From: Hyphomicrobiales bacterium
GTDB taxonomy: Bacteria > Pseudomonadota > Alphaproteobacteria > Rhizobiales > Beijerinckiaceae
Reading direction: 5' to 3'
Assembly: GCA_004144595.1 (NCBI GenBank)
Contig: SEEM01000027.1
Location: forward strand, 1 to 40,846
DNA: 40,846 nucleotides
The position numbers and the translations under genes were made by a program. The notes under the pieces were generated by a model, which searched no databases, was not told the origin of the DNA, and saw only the letters and a list, made by a program, of their open reading frames with translations. The stretch's first letter is position 1. Each line of letters begins with the position of its first letter. Below, piece after piece: positions 27,470-37,812 of this stretch.

Positions 27470-28879
27470 TCAGCGATAGCAGACGGCCTTGGCCGCCGCG
27501 ATGACTTCACCGACATTCGGCAAAGCGAGCTTCTCGAGATTGGCCGCATACGGCATCGGAACGTCCTTGCCGGTGACGCGGGCGACGGGAGCGTCGAGAT
27601 AGTCGAAGGCCGCCTCCATGATCTTCATGCCGATCTCGGCGGTGACGCCGGACTGCGGGAAGCCCTCCTCGACCGCGACGCAGCGATTGGTCTTCTGCAC
27701 CGAGGCGATGACGGTCTCGATATCCATCGGCCGGATCGTCCGGAGGTCGATGACCTCGGCCTCGATGCCCTCCTTGGCCAGCGCTTCGGCGGCACCCAGC
27801 GAATAGACCATGCCGATGCCGAAGGAGACGATCGTCACGTCCGTCCCCGGACGCACCACCTTCGCCTTGCCGATCGGGATCAGGAAATCGTCGCCCTTCG
27901 GCACGTCGAAGGACTTGCCGTACATGATCTCGTTTTCGAGGAAGATCACCGGGTTCGGATCGCGGATCGCGCTCTTCAGCAGGCCCTTCGCGTCGGAGGC
28001 GCTGTAGGGCATCACCACCTTGAGGCCAGGTACGTTCGAATACCACGCCGCGTAGTCATGGCTGTGCTGGGCGCCGACGCGGGCAGCCGCGCCGTTGGGG
28101 CCACGGAACACGATCGGACAACCCATCTGTCCGCCGGACATGTAGAGCGTCTTGGCGGCGGAATTGATGATATGGTCGATCGCCTGCATGGCGAAATTGA
28201 AGGTCATGAACTCGACGATCGGCTTCAGACCCGACAGCGCCGCGCCGACGCCGATGCCGGCGAAGCCATGCTCGGTGATCGGCGTATCGATGACGCGCTT
28301 GGCCCCGAATTCCTGCAGCAGGCCTTGCGTGACCTTGTAGGCGCCCTGGTATTCGGCGACCTCCTCGCCCATGACGAAGACGTCCTTGTCGCGGCGCATC
28401 TCCTCGGCCATCGCGTCGCGCAAGGCTTCGCGGACCGTGGTGCTGACCAGTTCGGCACCGGCCGGGAATTCCGAGGAGGAATCGTAGGACTTGGCCTGTG
28501 CGGGCACGCTGTCCGGCTTGCTGGCGGCCGGCGCGTCGTCGCTCTTGGCCTCCGCCTTCGCTTCCGCCTTGGGCTCGGCCTTCGCTTCGGGAGCGGCAGC
28601 CTTGCCGCCGCTGCTGGCCGCCGCCGAAACATCCTCGCTCTCGGCGGCGATCACGCCGATCGGCGTGTTCACCGCGACGTTCTCGCTGCCGTCCGGCACC
28701 AGGATCTTGGCGAGCACGCCCTCGTCGACCGCCTCGACCTCCATCGTGGCCTTGTCGGTCTCGATCTCGGCGATGATATCGCCGGCCTTGACCTGATCGC
28801 CCTCTTTCTTCAGCCACTTGGCCAGTTTTCCTTCCTCCATGGTGGGAGAAAGGGCAGGCATGAGAATGTCGATCGGCAT
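27470..28879 (-). CDS. pdhB: Pyruvate dehydrogenase E1 component, beta subunit, with N-terminal lipoyl domain
   Basis: E1-beta pairs with E1-alpha for thiamine-diphosphate-dependent decarboxylation of pyruvate. The first 80 residues are a complete lipoyl domain ([17 protein letters not shown]), almost identical to that of the adjacent E2. An Ala/Lys/Glu-rich linker (about 85-130, repeats of [12 protein letters not shown] type) joins it to a standard E1-beta body with [34 protein letters not shown] and the C-terminal transketolase domain ([14 protein letters not shown]). At 469 aa it is about 140 residues longer than plain E1-beta. Lipoylated E1-beta is known from other alphaproteobacteria, so this is a lineage trait. 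Confidence 0.96.
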   Translation of the reverse strand: MPIDILMPALSPTMEEGKLAKWLKKEGDQVKAGDIIAEIETDKATMEVEAVDEGVLAKILVPDGSENVAVNTPIGVIAAESEDVSAAASSGGKAAAPEAKAEPKAEAKAEAKSDDAPAASKPDSVPAQAKSYDSSSEFPAGAELVSTTVREALRDAMAEEMRRDKDVFVMGEEVAEYQGAYKVTQGLLQEFGAKRVIDTPITEHGFAGIGVGAALSGLKPIVEFMTFNFAMQAIDHIINSAAKTLYMSGGQMGCPIVFRGPNGAAARVGAQHSHDYAAWYSNVPGLKVVMPYSASDAKGLLKSAIRDPNPVIFLENEIMYGKSFDVPKGDDFLIPIGKAKVVRPGTDVTIVSFGIGMVYSLGAAEALAKEGIEAEVIDLRTIRPMDIETVIASVQKTNRCVAVEEGFPQSGVTAEIGMKIMEAAFDYLDAPVARVTGKDVPMPYAANLEKLALPNVGEVIAAAKAVCYR

Positions 28880-28938
28880 GAACGCACCCGGATTCTAAGA
28901 CGCGGGGAAAAGGATGAAGGCCGGCAAGCGCAGGGCGA

Positions 28939-30036
28939 TCAGCCCCGCGGGGCTTCCAGCAGGATGTCGGTGTAGAGCTCCGACGGATCCGGCTCGGGAT
29001 CGTGGGTCGCGAACTCGGCCGCATCGTTGACGATCTCGCGCACCTTCGCGTCGATCGCCTTGAGCTCGTCCTCGCCGAGCTTGAAATCGCGGACGAGGCG
29101 GGCGCGCACCTGCTCGATCGGATCGTGCTCCTCGCGCATGCGCTGGACCTCGTCCTTGGAGCGATACTTCGCCGGGTCGGACATCGAATGCCCGCGATAG
29201 CGATAGGTCTGCATCTCCAGGATATACGGCCCCTTGCCGGAGCGGGCGTGCTCGACGGCGCGAACGCCGGCCTCGCGCACCGCGCGCACATCCATGCCGT
29301 CGACCTGCTCGCCGGGAATGTTGAAGGAGACGCCGCGGCGGGAGAAATCGGTCTGCGCCGAGGCGCGGCTCACCGAGGTGCCCATGGCATAGCGGTTGTT
29401 CTCGATCACGAACACGACCGGCAGCTTCCAGAGCTCGGCCATGTTGAAGCTCTCGTAGACCTGGCCCTGATTGGCCGCGCCGTCGCCGAAATAGGTCATC
29501 GAGACCGTCTTGTCGTCGCGGTACCAGTCGGCAAAGGCGAGGCCGGTGCCGAGCGAGACCTGCCCGCCGACGATGCCGTGACCGCCATAGAAATTCTTCT
29601 CGCGGCTGAACATGTGCATCGAGCCGCCCTTGCCGCGCGAATAGCCGCCGCGCCGGCCGGTCAGCTCCGCCATCACGCCGCGCGATTCCATGCCGCAGGC
29701 CAGCATATGGCCGTGGTCGCGATAGCCCGTGATGACCTGGTCGCCATCCTTGGAGGCCATCTGCATGCCGATGACGACGGCCTCCTGGCCGATATAGAGG
29801 TGGCAGAAGCCGCCGATCAGGCCCATGCCGTACATCTGGCCGGCCTTCTCCTCGAAACGCCGGATCAGCAGCATCTCGCGATAGGCGTGGAGATCTTCTT
29901 CCTTGCTGAAGGTCGGCGTGTTGCTGAGGGCCCCCTCGACCTTGCCGGCGCTTTCCTTGCCCGCACGGGCCTTCGCCGGCTTTGCAGCGGCTTTGGGTTG
30001 AGCGGGAGCTTTCGACTTACGCGCAGCAACAGCCAT
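28939..30036 (-). CDS. pdhA: Pyruvate dehydrogenase E1 component, alpha subunit
   Basis: E1-alpha carries part of the thiamine diphosphate site. The 365-aa product has an Ala/Lys-rich basic N-terminus (1-40), then EMLLIRRFEEKAGQMYGMGLIGGFCHLYIGQEA, GKGGSMHMFS, the ThDP motif GDGAANQGQVYESFNMAELW...ENN, and the phosphorylation-loop region YRYRGHSMSDPAKYR. Start ATG 30036, with GGAGGA 7 nt upstream. It is the first gene of the cluster. The 283-bp region upstream contains a symmetric TTAACT-N7-AGTTAA element (30154-30172) that could be an operator. Confidence 0.96.
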   Translation of the reverse strand: MAVAARKSKAPAQPKAAAKPAKARAGKESAGKVEGALSNTPTFSKEEDLHAYREMLLIRRFEEKAGQMYGMGLIGGFCHLYIGQEAVVIGMQMASKDGDQVITGYRDHGHMLACGMESRGVMAELTGRRGGYSRGKGGSMHMFSREKNFYGGHGIVGGQVSLGTGLAFADWYRDDKTVSMTYFGDGAANQGQVYESFNMAELWKLPVVFVIENNRYAMGTSVSRASAQTDFSRRGVSFNIPGEQVDGMDVRAVREAGVRAVEHARSGKGPYILEMQTYRYRGHSMSDPAKYRSKDEVQRMREEHDPIEQVRARLVRDFKLGEDELKAIDAKVREIVNDAAEFATHDPEPDPSELYTDILLEAPRG

Positions 30037-30153
30037 AGGCGGTCCTCCAAGGTCATCCGACTATTGTTGTAGAGGATCGCAAAAACCTTGGCGAGCACGC
30101 TATCTCGCAATGCAACATGATCCAACCCATTGAAAAACAAGGGCCATGCTACT

Positions 30154-30172
30154 TTAACTGGAATCAAGTTAA
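30154..30172 (-). promoter_or_regulatory. Operator-like inverted repeat upstream of pdhA
   Basis: TTAACT-N7-AGTTAA, a perfect 6-bp inverted repeat in the AT-rich part of the pdhA upstream region, 118 bp before the start codon. A weak -35/-10 pair (TTGGAT, 17 bp, TAGCGT) lies between it and the gene. It does not match the TTGGT-type sites known for GntR-family PdhR. The regulator is unknown. Confidence 0.4.
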
Positions 30173-30319
30173 TCGATACGTCCGGGACTAAAGCGTCGCC
30201 GATGCGCGAACGCCCGGAGCGAAGGCTGAGCCCGCCTCTCAGCGCGGGGGACAGGGTGAGATGGAACGGCACGCGCGATCGCCGCGCGGCATCCGCGCAG
30301 GCTCCGCGAGTACAGCCGC

Positions 30320-30631
30320 TCAGCGCCCCATGATGACGATGTCGTTCTTATGGGTCCGGCCGAGGATCTCGCGGGCGTTTTCTTCGAGGAGGTCGCGATC
30401 GACGGCCTCGCTGCGCACCAGGGCGAGCTTCTGCTCCCACGACTTGCGTTCGGTCATGAGGGTAGCGAGCTCGCTCTCCATGTCGCGCAGCGACTCCCGG
30501 ATCGCGCCACGCGCCTCGAGGCCACGCGCGCCGTGCTGGGCGTGGAACATGAAATAGGCCACGGCCGCCCCTGATACGAGGTAAAGGGCCAATGTCACGA
30601 AGATCGACCGGAGACCGCGGCGAATAACCAT
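30320..30631 (-). CDS. ftsB: Septum formation initiator FtsB/DivIC family protein
   Basis: Bitopic cell-division protein that forms the FtsQLB subcomplex. The 103-aa sequence has one N-terminal membrane helix (about 10-28, IFVTLALYLVSGAAVAYFMF). A coiled coil (about 38-75, IRESLRDMESELATLMTERKSWEQKLALVRSE) follows, then the conserved end DRDLLEENAREILGRTHKNDIVIM. Size and layout match the family. In related genomes ftsB lies immediately before pdhA, as here on the minus strand. Start ATG 30631. Confidence 0.92.
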   Translation of the reverse strand: MVIRRGLRSIFVTLALYLVSGAAVAYFMFHAQHGARGLEARGAIRESLRDMESELATLMTERKSWEQKLALVRSEAVDRDLLEENAREILGRTHKNDIVIMGR

Positions 30632-30729
30632 GCCGAAAACGCTAGGACGGTTTGGTTTCCGCCGGGTTAACGCGCCCGACCGAACCGGTCGGGCGTCACC
30701 ACAAAATCAAGCATTGTGACTGCTTGCGG

Positions 30730-30804
30730 TGGTGAGCGGGGTGGGGATCGAACCCACGACCACATGATTAAAAGTCACGTGCTCTACCACTGAGCTACCC
30801 GCCC
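30730..30804 (-). tRNA. tRNA-Lys(UUU)
   Basis: Minus-strand class I tRNA, 75 nt with encoded CCA (30732-30730). The acceptor GGGCGGG (30804-30798) pairs with CCCGCTC with one G-T pair. D arm GCTCAGTGGTAGAGC. Anticodon arm CGTGA/TCATG encloses CTTTTAA, anticodon TTT. T arm GTGGG-TTCGATC-CCCAC. All arms are canonical. Confidence 0.97.
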
Positions 30805-30892
30805 TCACCGCGCCGCTGAATACGGAGGCGATCGACGCCGGTCAACTCGTTGCGTGAAGATTGGTCGTCGCCCGCGCTCTTTCTCACATCTT

Positions 30893-31168
30893 TCACCCGA
30901 GCCGCCGGGTCACGCCGCCACCCTTGTGCCCGTGGCTCGGGCGAGGCGCCGGCACAGGGAGCAGATAGGCGCCACCGGCTCCGCTGAGCGCGGGCCAGCC
31001 GGGGTCGGCATAGGCGTTGAGCTCCCAGCAGCGCAGGCGCTGGCGCTCCGTATCGGTGGTGGCATCCGAACAGGCAGAGACCTGCGAACGCTGCCAGAAG
31101 GCAGATGCCGGCGCGCTGGCCGCCGCGATCGCCGCCGCCAGGCCGGCCGGAATCAGAAAACCTCGCAT
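30893..31168 (-). CDS. Small secreted protein, unknown function
   Basis: A 91-aa product from ATG 31168 with a clear signal peptide (MRGFLIPAGLAAAIAAASAPASA, probable cleavage before FWQRSQ). The mature part has two cysteines (CSDATTDTERQRLRC, 14 apart) and ends in a Gly/His/Arg-rich tail. No family is recognised. An open frame continues upstream to 31573, but that part runs antisense to the 56-aa gene and looks non-coding. The convincing signal peptide supports a real gene; the low-complexity tail weakens the case slightly. Confidence 0.5.
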   Translation of the reverse strand: MRGFLIPAGLAAAIAAASAPASAFWQRSQVSACSDATTDTERQRLRCWELNAYADPGWPALSGAGGAYLLPVPAPRPSHGHKGGGVTRRLG

Positions 31169-31349
31169 CGCCCGCCCTTTCGGCACCTTGCATCCCGCCG
31201 GGAAGCGCTCATCATGACCGCCTCGCTCTTGCTGAAGGCTTAAGTCGACGATCCCAACCTCGCACCCGAAACTCCCGACATGTGGTCGCGCAACACAGGC
31301 GTGGCGACGGATGGCCGCCGACGGGCCGCGTCGACGCGTTGCCAGGCAA

Positions 31350-31374
31350 GGAACCCATTGTGCGGGGCGGCGTT
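31350..31374 (+). promoter_or_regulatory. EcfG-type general-stress promoter motif upstream of the 56-aa gene
   Basis: GGAAC (31350-31354), 16-bp spacer, CGTT (31371-31374), a perfect match to the EcfG consensus on the plus strand. The predicted start near 31382 gives a leader of about 80 nt to GTG 31463. Confidence 0.6.
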
Positions 31375-31462
31375 CGGTTCGACGCCGGCATACCTCGACC
31401 GTCGCGACAATTCGCCATGCTCGCCGCTCGGCCATGCCACGCCACACAGGAGACCGTTCCCC

Positions 31463-31633
31463 GTGAAGCTGCCTATCGTGATCCACACCGAGGAAGACTA
31501 CGACCGCGCGCAACAGCGTTTGACGGAGCTGAACGCAATGCCGGAGGGGGCGGAGAAGGAACGCGAGTTGCATGCGCTCGCCGAAGCCATGCTGGCCTTT
31601 GAGCTGCGGCTCGACGAAGGTACCGACGACTGA
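31463..31633 (+). CDS. Small acidic protein resembling the N-terminus of HigA-type antitoxins, no HTH
   Basis: A 56-aa protein starting at GTG 31463, with an AGGAG site at 31448-31452 (10-nt spacing). The pattern IHTEEDYDRAQQRLTELNAMPEGAEKERELHALAEAMLAFE resembles the helical N-terminal segment that precedes the HTH of many HigA-like antitoxins (typically TEADYDAAL..I..L....GTPEGD.LD.L..L...YE). The HTH itself is absent and no matching toxin adjoins. It may be a free-standing version of that domain or a decayed antitoxin. A perfect EcfG-type motif lies upstream. It converges with a ribbon-helix-helix gene, 21 bp separating the stop codons. Confidence 0.62.
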   Translation: MKLPIVIHTEEDYDRAQQRLTELNAMPEGAEKERELHALAEAMLAFELRLDEGTDD

Positions 31634-31654
31634 AACGAAGCCGCGTCAGCGCGA

Positions 31655-31858
31655 TCAGGAATCGTTGCTGGCGTTGAGATCTTCGGGTCGCAGCCCTTCG
31701 TCCGGCTCGGCAGCATGCTCAGGGCTGGCGGCCCAGCCGGCCAGAATCTCCGCGATGACCTCGGCACGCGAGCGTCCCTGCCGATGGCGTTCGATATGAC
31801 GGTCGAGCAAGGCCAGCGTCCGGTCGTCGATCGAAAGCGTGACAGGGATTGCCGGCAT
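31655..31858 (-). CDS. Ribbon-helix-helix (CopG/Arc-like) DNA-binding protein
   Basis: A 67-aa protein from ATG 31858 (GAGGTG ribosome-binding site). Residues 4-45 (IPVTLSIDDRTLALLDRHIERHRQGRSRAEVIAEILAGW) match the RHH pattern: a short beta strand, helix A, a turn with GRSRAEVI, then helix B. An acidic tail follows. RHH proteins of this size are usually antitoxins or autoregulators; no toxin gene is adjacent. A GGAAC-N17-TGTT motif on the minus strand (31911-31886) would start transcription about 20 nt upstream, back to back with the motif for the PRC-barrel gene. Confidence 0.7.
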   Translation of the reverse strand: MPAIPVTLSIDDRTLALLDRHIERHRQGRSRAEVIAEILAGWAASPEHAAEPDEGLRPEDLNASNDS

Positions 31859-31883
31859 CAAAGCACCTCATGGAACCGAGAGC

Positions 31884-31911
31884 GGAACAGCATCCAAGGC
31901 TGCGACGTTCC
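31884..31911. promoter_or_regulatory. Bidirectional EcfG-like promoter element
   Basis: GGAAC (31884-31888) and GTTCC (31907-31911) form an inverted pair. Plus strand: GGAAC-N17-CGTT, a perfect EcfG consensus facing the PRC-barrel gene (leader about 215 nt). Minus strand: GGAAC-N17-TGTT, one mismatch in the -10, facing the RHH gene with a leader of about 20 nt. Confidence 0.55.
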
Positions 31912-32133
31912 AACAAAGCGGCATTGGAGCACGGCTCCATCCTGCAAGCAACCGCCCGACGGCAGCAAGCTTAAAACTGCCAAAGCTACGATTGCGTCGC
32001 TTATTCAGCCTATCGATTCGTCGCATCCGACCAAAAATCAAAAATCCGCGAATTATCGTCTGAACAAAATCATCTCTCGTTTGTTGCCTATTCGACCCCC
32101 GCATCAAAGCGGAAGCAAATTTGGAGGAAGAAT

Positions 32134-32679
32134 ATGATCAGGCATCATCATCTCATGCTGTCCACTGTTGGCATCGCGATGCTCGCCACGGCCGCCATGG
32201 CCCAGACCACTGCGCCGACGCCCCCCTCCGCCGCGCCCGCCGCACCGACCGCGACGCAGTCGACGGCCAGCACCGCGGCTGAAACCAATCTCGCCGGCCA
32301 GGGCAAGTGGCGCACCAGCAAGCTGATCGGCGTCGATGTTTACGGTCCCGACGACAAGAAGGTCGGTGACGTGACCGAAGTCATCGTCGACAAGACCGGC
32401 AAGGTCGAGATGGTCACCATCGGTGTCGGCGGCTTCCTGGGCATCGGCTCCAAGGATGTCGCGGTTCCCTTCGACCAGGTGACATGGAGCGACCAGCCGA
32501 TGGCAGCTGCTGCTCCTGCGCCCGCTCCCTCGGGCAGCGCCGGCAGCACGGGTGGCATGGCTGCGGCGCCGGCGGCATCTGCTCCGAAGGCCCCGGCGAT
32601 GTATCCGGATCACGGCAAGATCACGATGACCAAGGATCAGCTGAAGTCCGCGCCGAGCGTGACCTACTCGGGCACCTGA
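32134..32679 (+). CDS. Secreted PRC-barrel domain protein
   Basis: A 181-aa exported protein. The signal peptide spans residues 1-23 (cleavage at AMA/QTT). A Pro/Ala/Thr-rich segment follows, then a PRC-barrel domain (about 58-115; WRTSKLIGVDVYGPDDKKVGDVTEVIVDKTGKVEMVTIGVGGFLGIGSKDVAVPFDQVTW), then a second Ala/Pro/Ser-rich segment and a short tail. PRC-barrel proteins of this exported type are frequent members of alphaproteobacterial stress regulons, but their function is unknown. The start at ATG 32134 has a strong GGAGGAAG site. A perfect EcfG-type motif lies 225 bp upstream and an intrinsic terminator follows. Confidence 0.88.
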   Translation: MIRHHHLMLSTVGIAMLATAAMAQTTAPTPPSAAPAAPTATQSTASTAAETNLAGQGKWRTSKLIGVDVYGPDDKKVGDVTEVIVDKTGKVEMVTIGVGGFLGIGSKDVAVPFDQVTWSDQPMAAAAPAPAPSGSAGSTGGMAAAPAASAPKAPAMYPDHGKITMTKDQLKSAPSVTYSGT

Positions 32680-32711
32680 CCGAGTTCCGCCTCGCGGATC
32701 GATAGACGAGA

Positions 32712-32745
32712 AGGCCCGCTCCGTGAAAACGGGGCGGGCCTTTTT
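32712..32745 (+). terminator. Intrinsic terminator after the PRC-barrel gene
   Basis: AGGCCCGC (32712-32719) pairs with GCGGGCCT (32734-32741), and the stem extends inward through CCG/CGG around TGAAAA. The T-run is 32741-32745. It lies between convergent genes; an A-pair at its left edge gives only weak support for use in the other direction. Confidence 0.85.
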
Positions 32746-32758
32746 CTGTCGATTCCCG

Positions 32759-34905
<2,147 letters not shown>

Positions 34906-34934
34906 GCCGTCTCCCCGCTCATTGGATAACGAGC

Positions 34935-34961
34935 CGCCGACCGGATTGGAGCCGGTCGCGG
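34935..34961 (+). promoter_or_regulatory. Hairpin in the glnB-glnA spacer
   Basis: GCCGACCGG and CCGGTCG-C-GGC form an imperfect stem of about 10 bp in the 97-bp spacer. It could moderate read-through or protect the mRNA so that glnB and glnA are expressed at different levels; there is no T-run. Confidence 0.35.
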
Positions 34962-35002
34962 CAGCGTGAAATTGAATAACTGCTGGCAAGAGGAATGCTG
35001 AA

Positions 35003-36412
35003 ATGAAAAGCGCCAAGGATGTCCTGAAGGCGATCAAGGACAACGACGTCAAGTATGTCGACTTCCGCTTCACCGACCCGCGCGGCAAGTGGCAGCACGT
35101 GACCTTCGACGTCGGCATGATCGACGAGGACATCTTCGCCGAGGGCACGATGTTCGACGGCTCCTCGATCGCCGGCTGGAAGGCCATCAACGAGTCCGAC
35201 ATGCTGCTGATGCCGGATCCGACGACCGCGACGATGGACCCGTTCTTCTCGGCCGCGACCATGGTCATCAACTGCGACGTGCTGGAGCCCGGCACGGGCG
35301 AGCCCTATGGCCGCGATCCGCGCGGCATCGCCAAGAAGGCAGAGGCCTATCTCAAGTCGACCGGCATCGGCGACACCGTCTATGTCGGCCCCGAGGCCGA
35401 ATTCTTCATCTTCGACGACGTCAAGATCTCCGCCGACCCCTACAACACGGGCTTCAAGCTCGACGCCTCCGAGCTGCCGACCAACGGCATGACTGATTAC
35501 GAGGGCGGCAATCTCGGCCACCGCGTTGCCACCAAGGGCGGCTATTTCCCCGTCCCGCCGCAGGATTCGGCGCAGGACATGCGCGGCGAGATGCTGGCCG
35601 CGATGCAGTCGATGGGCGTGGTCGTCGAGAAGCACCATCACGAGGTCGCCTCGGCCCAGCACGAGCTCGGCATGAAGTTCGACACGCTCGTGCACACCGC
35701 CGACCTGATGCAGATCTACAAATACGCGATCCACAACGTCGCGCAGAGCTACGGCAAGACTGCGACCTTCATGCCGAAGCCGGTCTACGGTGACAACGGC
35801 TCGGGCATGCACGTCCATCAGTCGATCTGGAAGAACGGCAAGCCGGTCTTCGCGGGCAACAAATATGCCGACCTGTCGCAGGAGTGCCTCTGGTACATCG
35901 GCGGCATCATCAAGCATGCCAAGTCGCTGAACGCCTTCACCAACCCGTCGACCAACTCCTACAAGCGCCTTGTGCCGGGTTACGAGGCCCCGGTGCTGCT
36001 CGCCTACTCGGCGCGCAACCGCTCGGCTTCCTGCCGTATTCCGTGGACGACCTCGCCGAAGGCCAAGCGCGTCGAGGTCCGATTCCCCGATCCGATGGCG
36101 AACCCCTACCTCGCATTCGCCGCCATGCTGATGGCCGGTCTCGATGGCATCGTGAACAAGATCGATCCGGGTCCGGCGATGGACAAGGACCTCTACGACC
36201 TGCCGCCGCGCGAGCTGAAGAAGATCCCGACCGTCTGCGGCTCGCTGCGCGAAGCGCTGGAGTCGCTGAAGAAGGACAACGCCTATCTCAAGGCCGGCGG
36301 CGTCTTCAACGACGACTTCATCGAGAGCTATATCGAGCTCAAGATGCAGGATGTGGCGCGCTTCGAGATGACGCCGCACCCTGTCGAGTTCGCGATGTAC
36401 TACTCGTACTGA
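35003..36412 (+). CDS. glnA: Glutamine synthetase type I (GSI-beta)
   Basis: Dodecameric enzyme joining ammonia to glutamate; central to nitrogen assimilation. The 469-aa protein has the typical blocks: DLRFTDP-like [66 protein letters not shown], the [12 protein letters not shown]-binding region and the adenylylation site LYDLPPRE with Tyr398. The presence of that tyrosine indicates control by GlnE. Start ATG 35003 with AGAGGAA upstream. It follows glnB and ends at a strong terminator-like hairpin (36462-36487). Confidence 0.98.
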   Translation: MKSAKDVLKAIKDNDVKYVDFRFTDPRGKWQHVTFDVGMIDEDIFAEGTMFDGSSIAGWKAINESDMLLMPDPTTATMDPFFSAATMVINCDVLEPGTGEPYGRDPRGIAKKAEAYLKSTGIGDTVYVGPEAEFFIFDDVKISADPYNTGFKLDASELPTNGMTDYEGGNLGHRVATKGGYFPVPPQDSAQDMRGEMLAAMQSMGVVVEKHHHEVASAQHELGMKFDTLVHTADLMQIYKYAIHNVAQSYGKTATFMPKPVYGDNGSGMHVHQSIWKNGKPVFAGNKYADLSQECLWYIGGIIKHAKSLNAFTNPSTNSYKRLVPGYEAPVLLAYSARNRSASCRIPWTTSPKAKRVEVRFPDPMANPYLAFAAMLMAGLDGIVNKIDPGPAMDKDLYDLPPRELKKIPTVCGSLREALESLKKDNAYLKAGGVFNDDFIESYIELKMQDVARFEMTPHPVEFAMYYSY

Positions 36413-36461
36413 GGATTCCGGCCGGCTGCGCAGGCACCGGCCGATATCCGCAGGACCATCG

Positions 36462-36494
36462 AAGCCGGGGCGGTGACGCCTCGGCTTTTCGTTT
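36462..36494 (+). terminator. Intrinsic terminator after glnA
   Basis: AAGCCGGGGCG (36462-36472) pairs with CGCCTCGGCTT (36477-36487), 11 bp with one G-T pair, around a GTGA tetraloop. It is followed by a short T-rich stretch TTCGTTT and lies 49 nt after the stop. Confidence 0.7.
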
Positions 36495-36541
36495 CGAGCG
36501 TCCGGCGCGGCAGGGCCGCAAGTGCGATCGGCGAGACTGTC

Positions 36542-37759
36542 TTACGGCTCCCTGCCGACAAGCCTGCGATAGCTTTCGATCGTGCGCCCGACATGCCGTT
36601 CCATCGTCAGCGGATCGGCCCAGTAGCGGCGATAGGCCGCCGCCCCCATCGCGCTGGCGCAGGCATCGTCCTGTAGCCGCTTGAGCGCGGTCGACAGGCC
36701 CATGACATCGCCGCCATCGACGAGGATACCGTCCTCTCCGTCCGCGACCCAGCTCGCAGGCCCCGTGGTCCGCGCCAGGACGACCGGCACGCCGAGCGAG
36801 CGCGCTTCGGCGATCACCAGCGGCCCGGGCTCGTACCAGATCGACGGCAGCACCAGGCAGCGTGCCTGCGCGATCTCGTCGAAGACCTGCGCGGCCGGCA
36901 CCCAGCCGCGGATTTCCGCCTGCGGATTGAGCCGCGCGATCTCGCCGGCGAGCGGCCCTTCGCCGACGAAGCGCACGGGCGCATCGGCGTCTCGCGCAGC
37001 CTTCGCCAGGACATCCGCCGCCTTTTCCTGGGTGAAACGCCCGAGGAACAGCGCGTGCCGGTTGCGAGCGGCGTCGACGGGGGGCCGCTGCTCCGCCTCC
37101 ATCATGTTCTCGACCACGACATGACGCGCCTGCTGCGGCAGGAAAGGTTCGGCAAACCGCCGCGCGAAGTCGCTGACATGAATGAAGAGCGGCGCTGCGA
37201 GCCTGCGCATCGCTTTGTCGGAGCCGAATTGCCGGGCGACGCGGACCAGCTTGTGCGGATAGGAGGCGCGGTCGCAGTTGCGGGCCATGCAACTCGCCGA
37301 CATCGGTTCGCGTTGGCAGACCGCGTTTGCCCTGAAGTCGAAATAGCCGCCGACCGGGCAGAACGAGAAATAGTCGTGCATGGTGATGGCGACGGGCAGC
37401 CCGCTATCGCCGGCAGCGGCGATCGCGGCCGGGCTGAACGCCTTGGTCCACTGGTGGAGATGCACCAGCGTCTCCCCGCGCGGCTGGCGCGCCAGGAGCT
37501 CGCCGAGGAAGCGCTGAGCTTGCGCATTCCAGATGCCTTGCCGGGCCGCGGCGAGCTTGCTGCCGACCTGCCAGATCTCCTCGCCGGCAAAGCGCTCGAC
37601 ATGGATCAGCGGATGATCGAGCCGCTCGGAAATTGGGCCGATGGCGCAGGCGAAGACGATTTCGATGCCGGCCTCGGCCAGCCCGCGGGCGCTCTCGATG
37701 GCGACCTTCGCGGCACCGCCATTGACCGAGCCGAAATCGCTGATGATGACCGCGCGCAC
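36542..37759 (-). CDS. Glycosyltransferase, GT4-like (GT-B fold)
   Basis: Retaining glycosyltransferase of 405 aa, probably acting on a cell-surface glycan. The N-terminal domain opens with IISDFGSVNGGAAKVAIESARGLAEAG (sugar-acceptor loop). A Cys-rich stretch CPVGGYFDFRANAVCQREPMSASCMARNCDRASYPHK (about 150-185) is typical of a GT4 subgroup. The C-terminal donor domain has HALFLGRFTQEKAADVLAKA, VGEGPLAGEIARL, LVLPSIWYEPGPLVIAEARSLGVPVV and GEDGILV. It starts at ATG 37759 and is the last gene of the minus-strand block with the GT2 and the flippase. Donor and acceptor are unknown. Confidence 0.88.
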   Translation of the reverse strand: MRAVIISDFGSVNGGAAKVAIESARGLAEAGIEIVFACAIGPISERLDHPLIHVERFAGEEIWQVGSKLAAARQGIWNAQAQRFLGELLARQPRGETLVHLHQWTKAFSPAAIAAAGDSGLPVAITMHDYFSFCPVGGYFDFRANAVCQREPMSASCMARNCDRASYPHKLVRVARQFGSDKAMRRLAAPLFIHVSDFARRFAEPFLPQQARHVVVENMMEAEQRPPVDAARNRHALFLGRFTQEKAADVLAKAARDADAPVRFVGEGPLAGEIARLNPQAEIRGWVPAAQVFDEIAQARCLVLPSIWYEPGPLVIAEARSLGVPVVLARTTGPASWVADGEDGILVDGGDVMGLSTALKRLQDDACASAMGAAAYRRYWADPLTMERHVGRTIESYRRLVGREP

Positions 37760-37812
37760 GAAATCCTCCCACGGGCATTGTCACCGCGAAAGATTGAGGA
37801 AGGGCTGACGCC

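Noticed and set aside
24447..27479. A 1010-codon open frame on the plus strand across lpdA and pdhC
   Set aside because: It is antisense to two unmistakable enzymes and is an artefact of high-GC codon bias; the translation is Arg/Asp/His-rich with no domain.
30265..30290. GGAAC near 30265 as an EcfG promoter
   Set aside because: Sequence at the expected -10 is CGCG, and no plus-strand gene follows.
30130..30333. Plus-strand frame in the pdhA upstream region
   Set aside because: No ribosome-binding site, unlikely composition, and it overlaps the regulatory region and the 3' end of ftsB.
34984..34999. Sigma54-like TGGCAAGAGGAATGCT with correct GG-N10-GC spacing just before glnA
   Set aside because: Transcription would begin about 12 nt after the GC, inside the glnA coding region, and the match overlaps the ribosome-binding site. 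Most likely chance.
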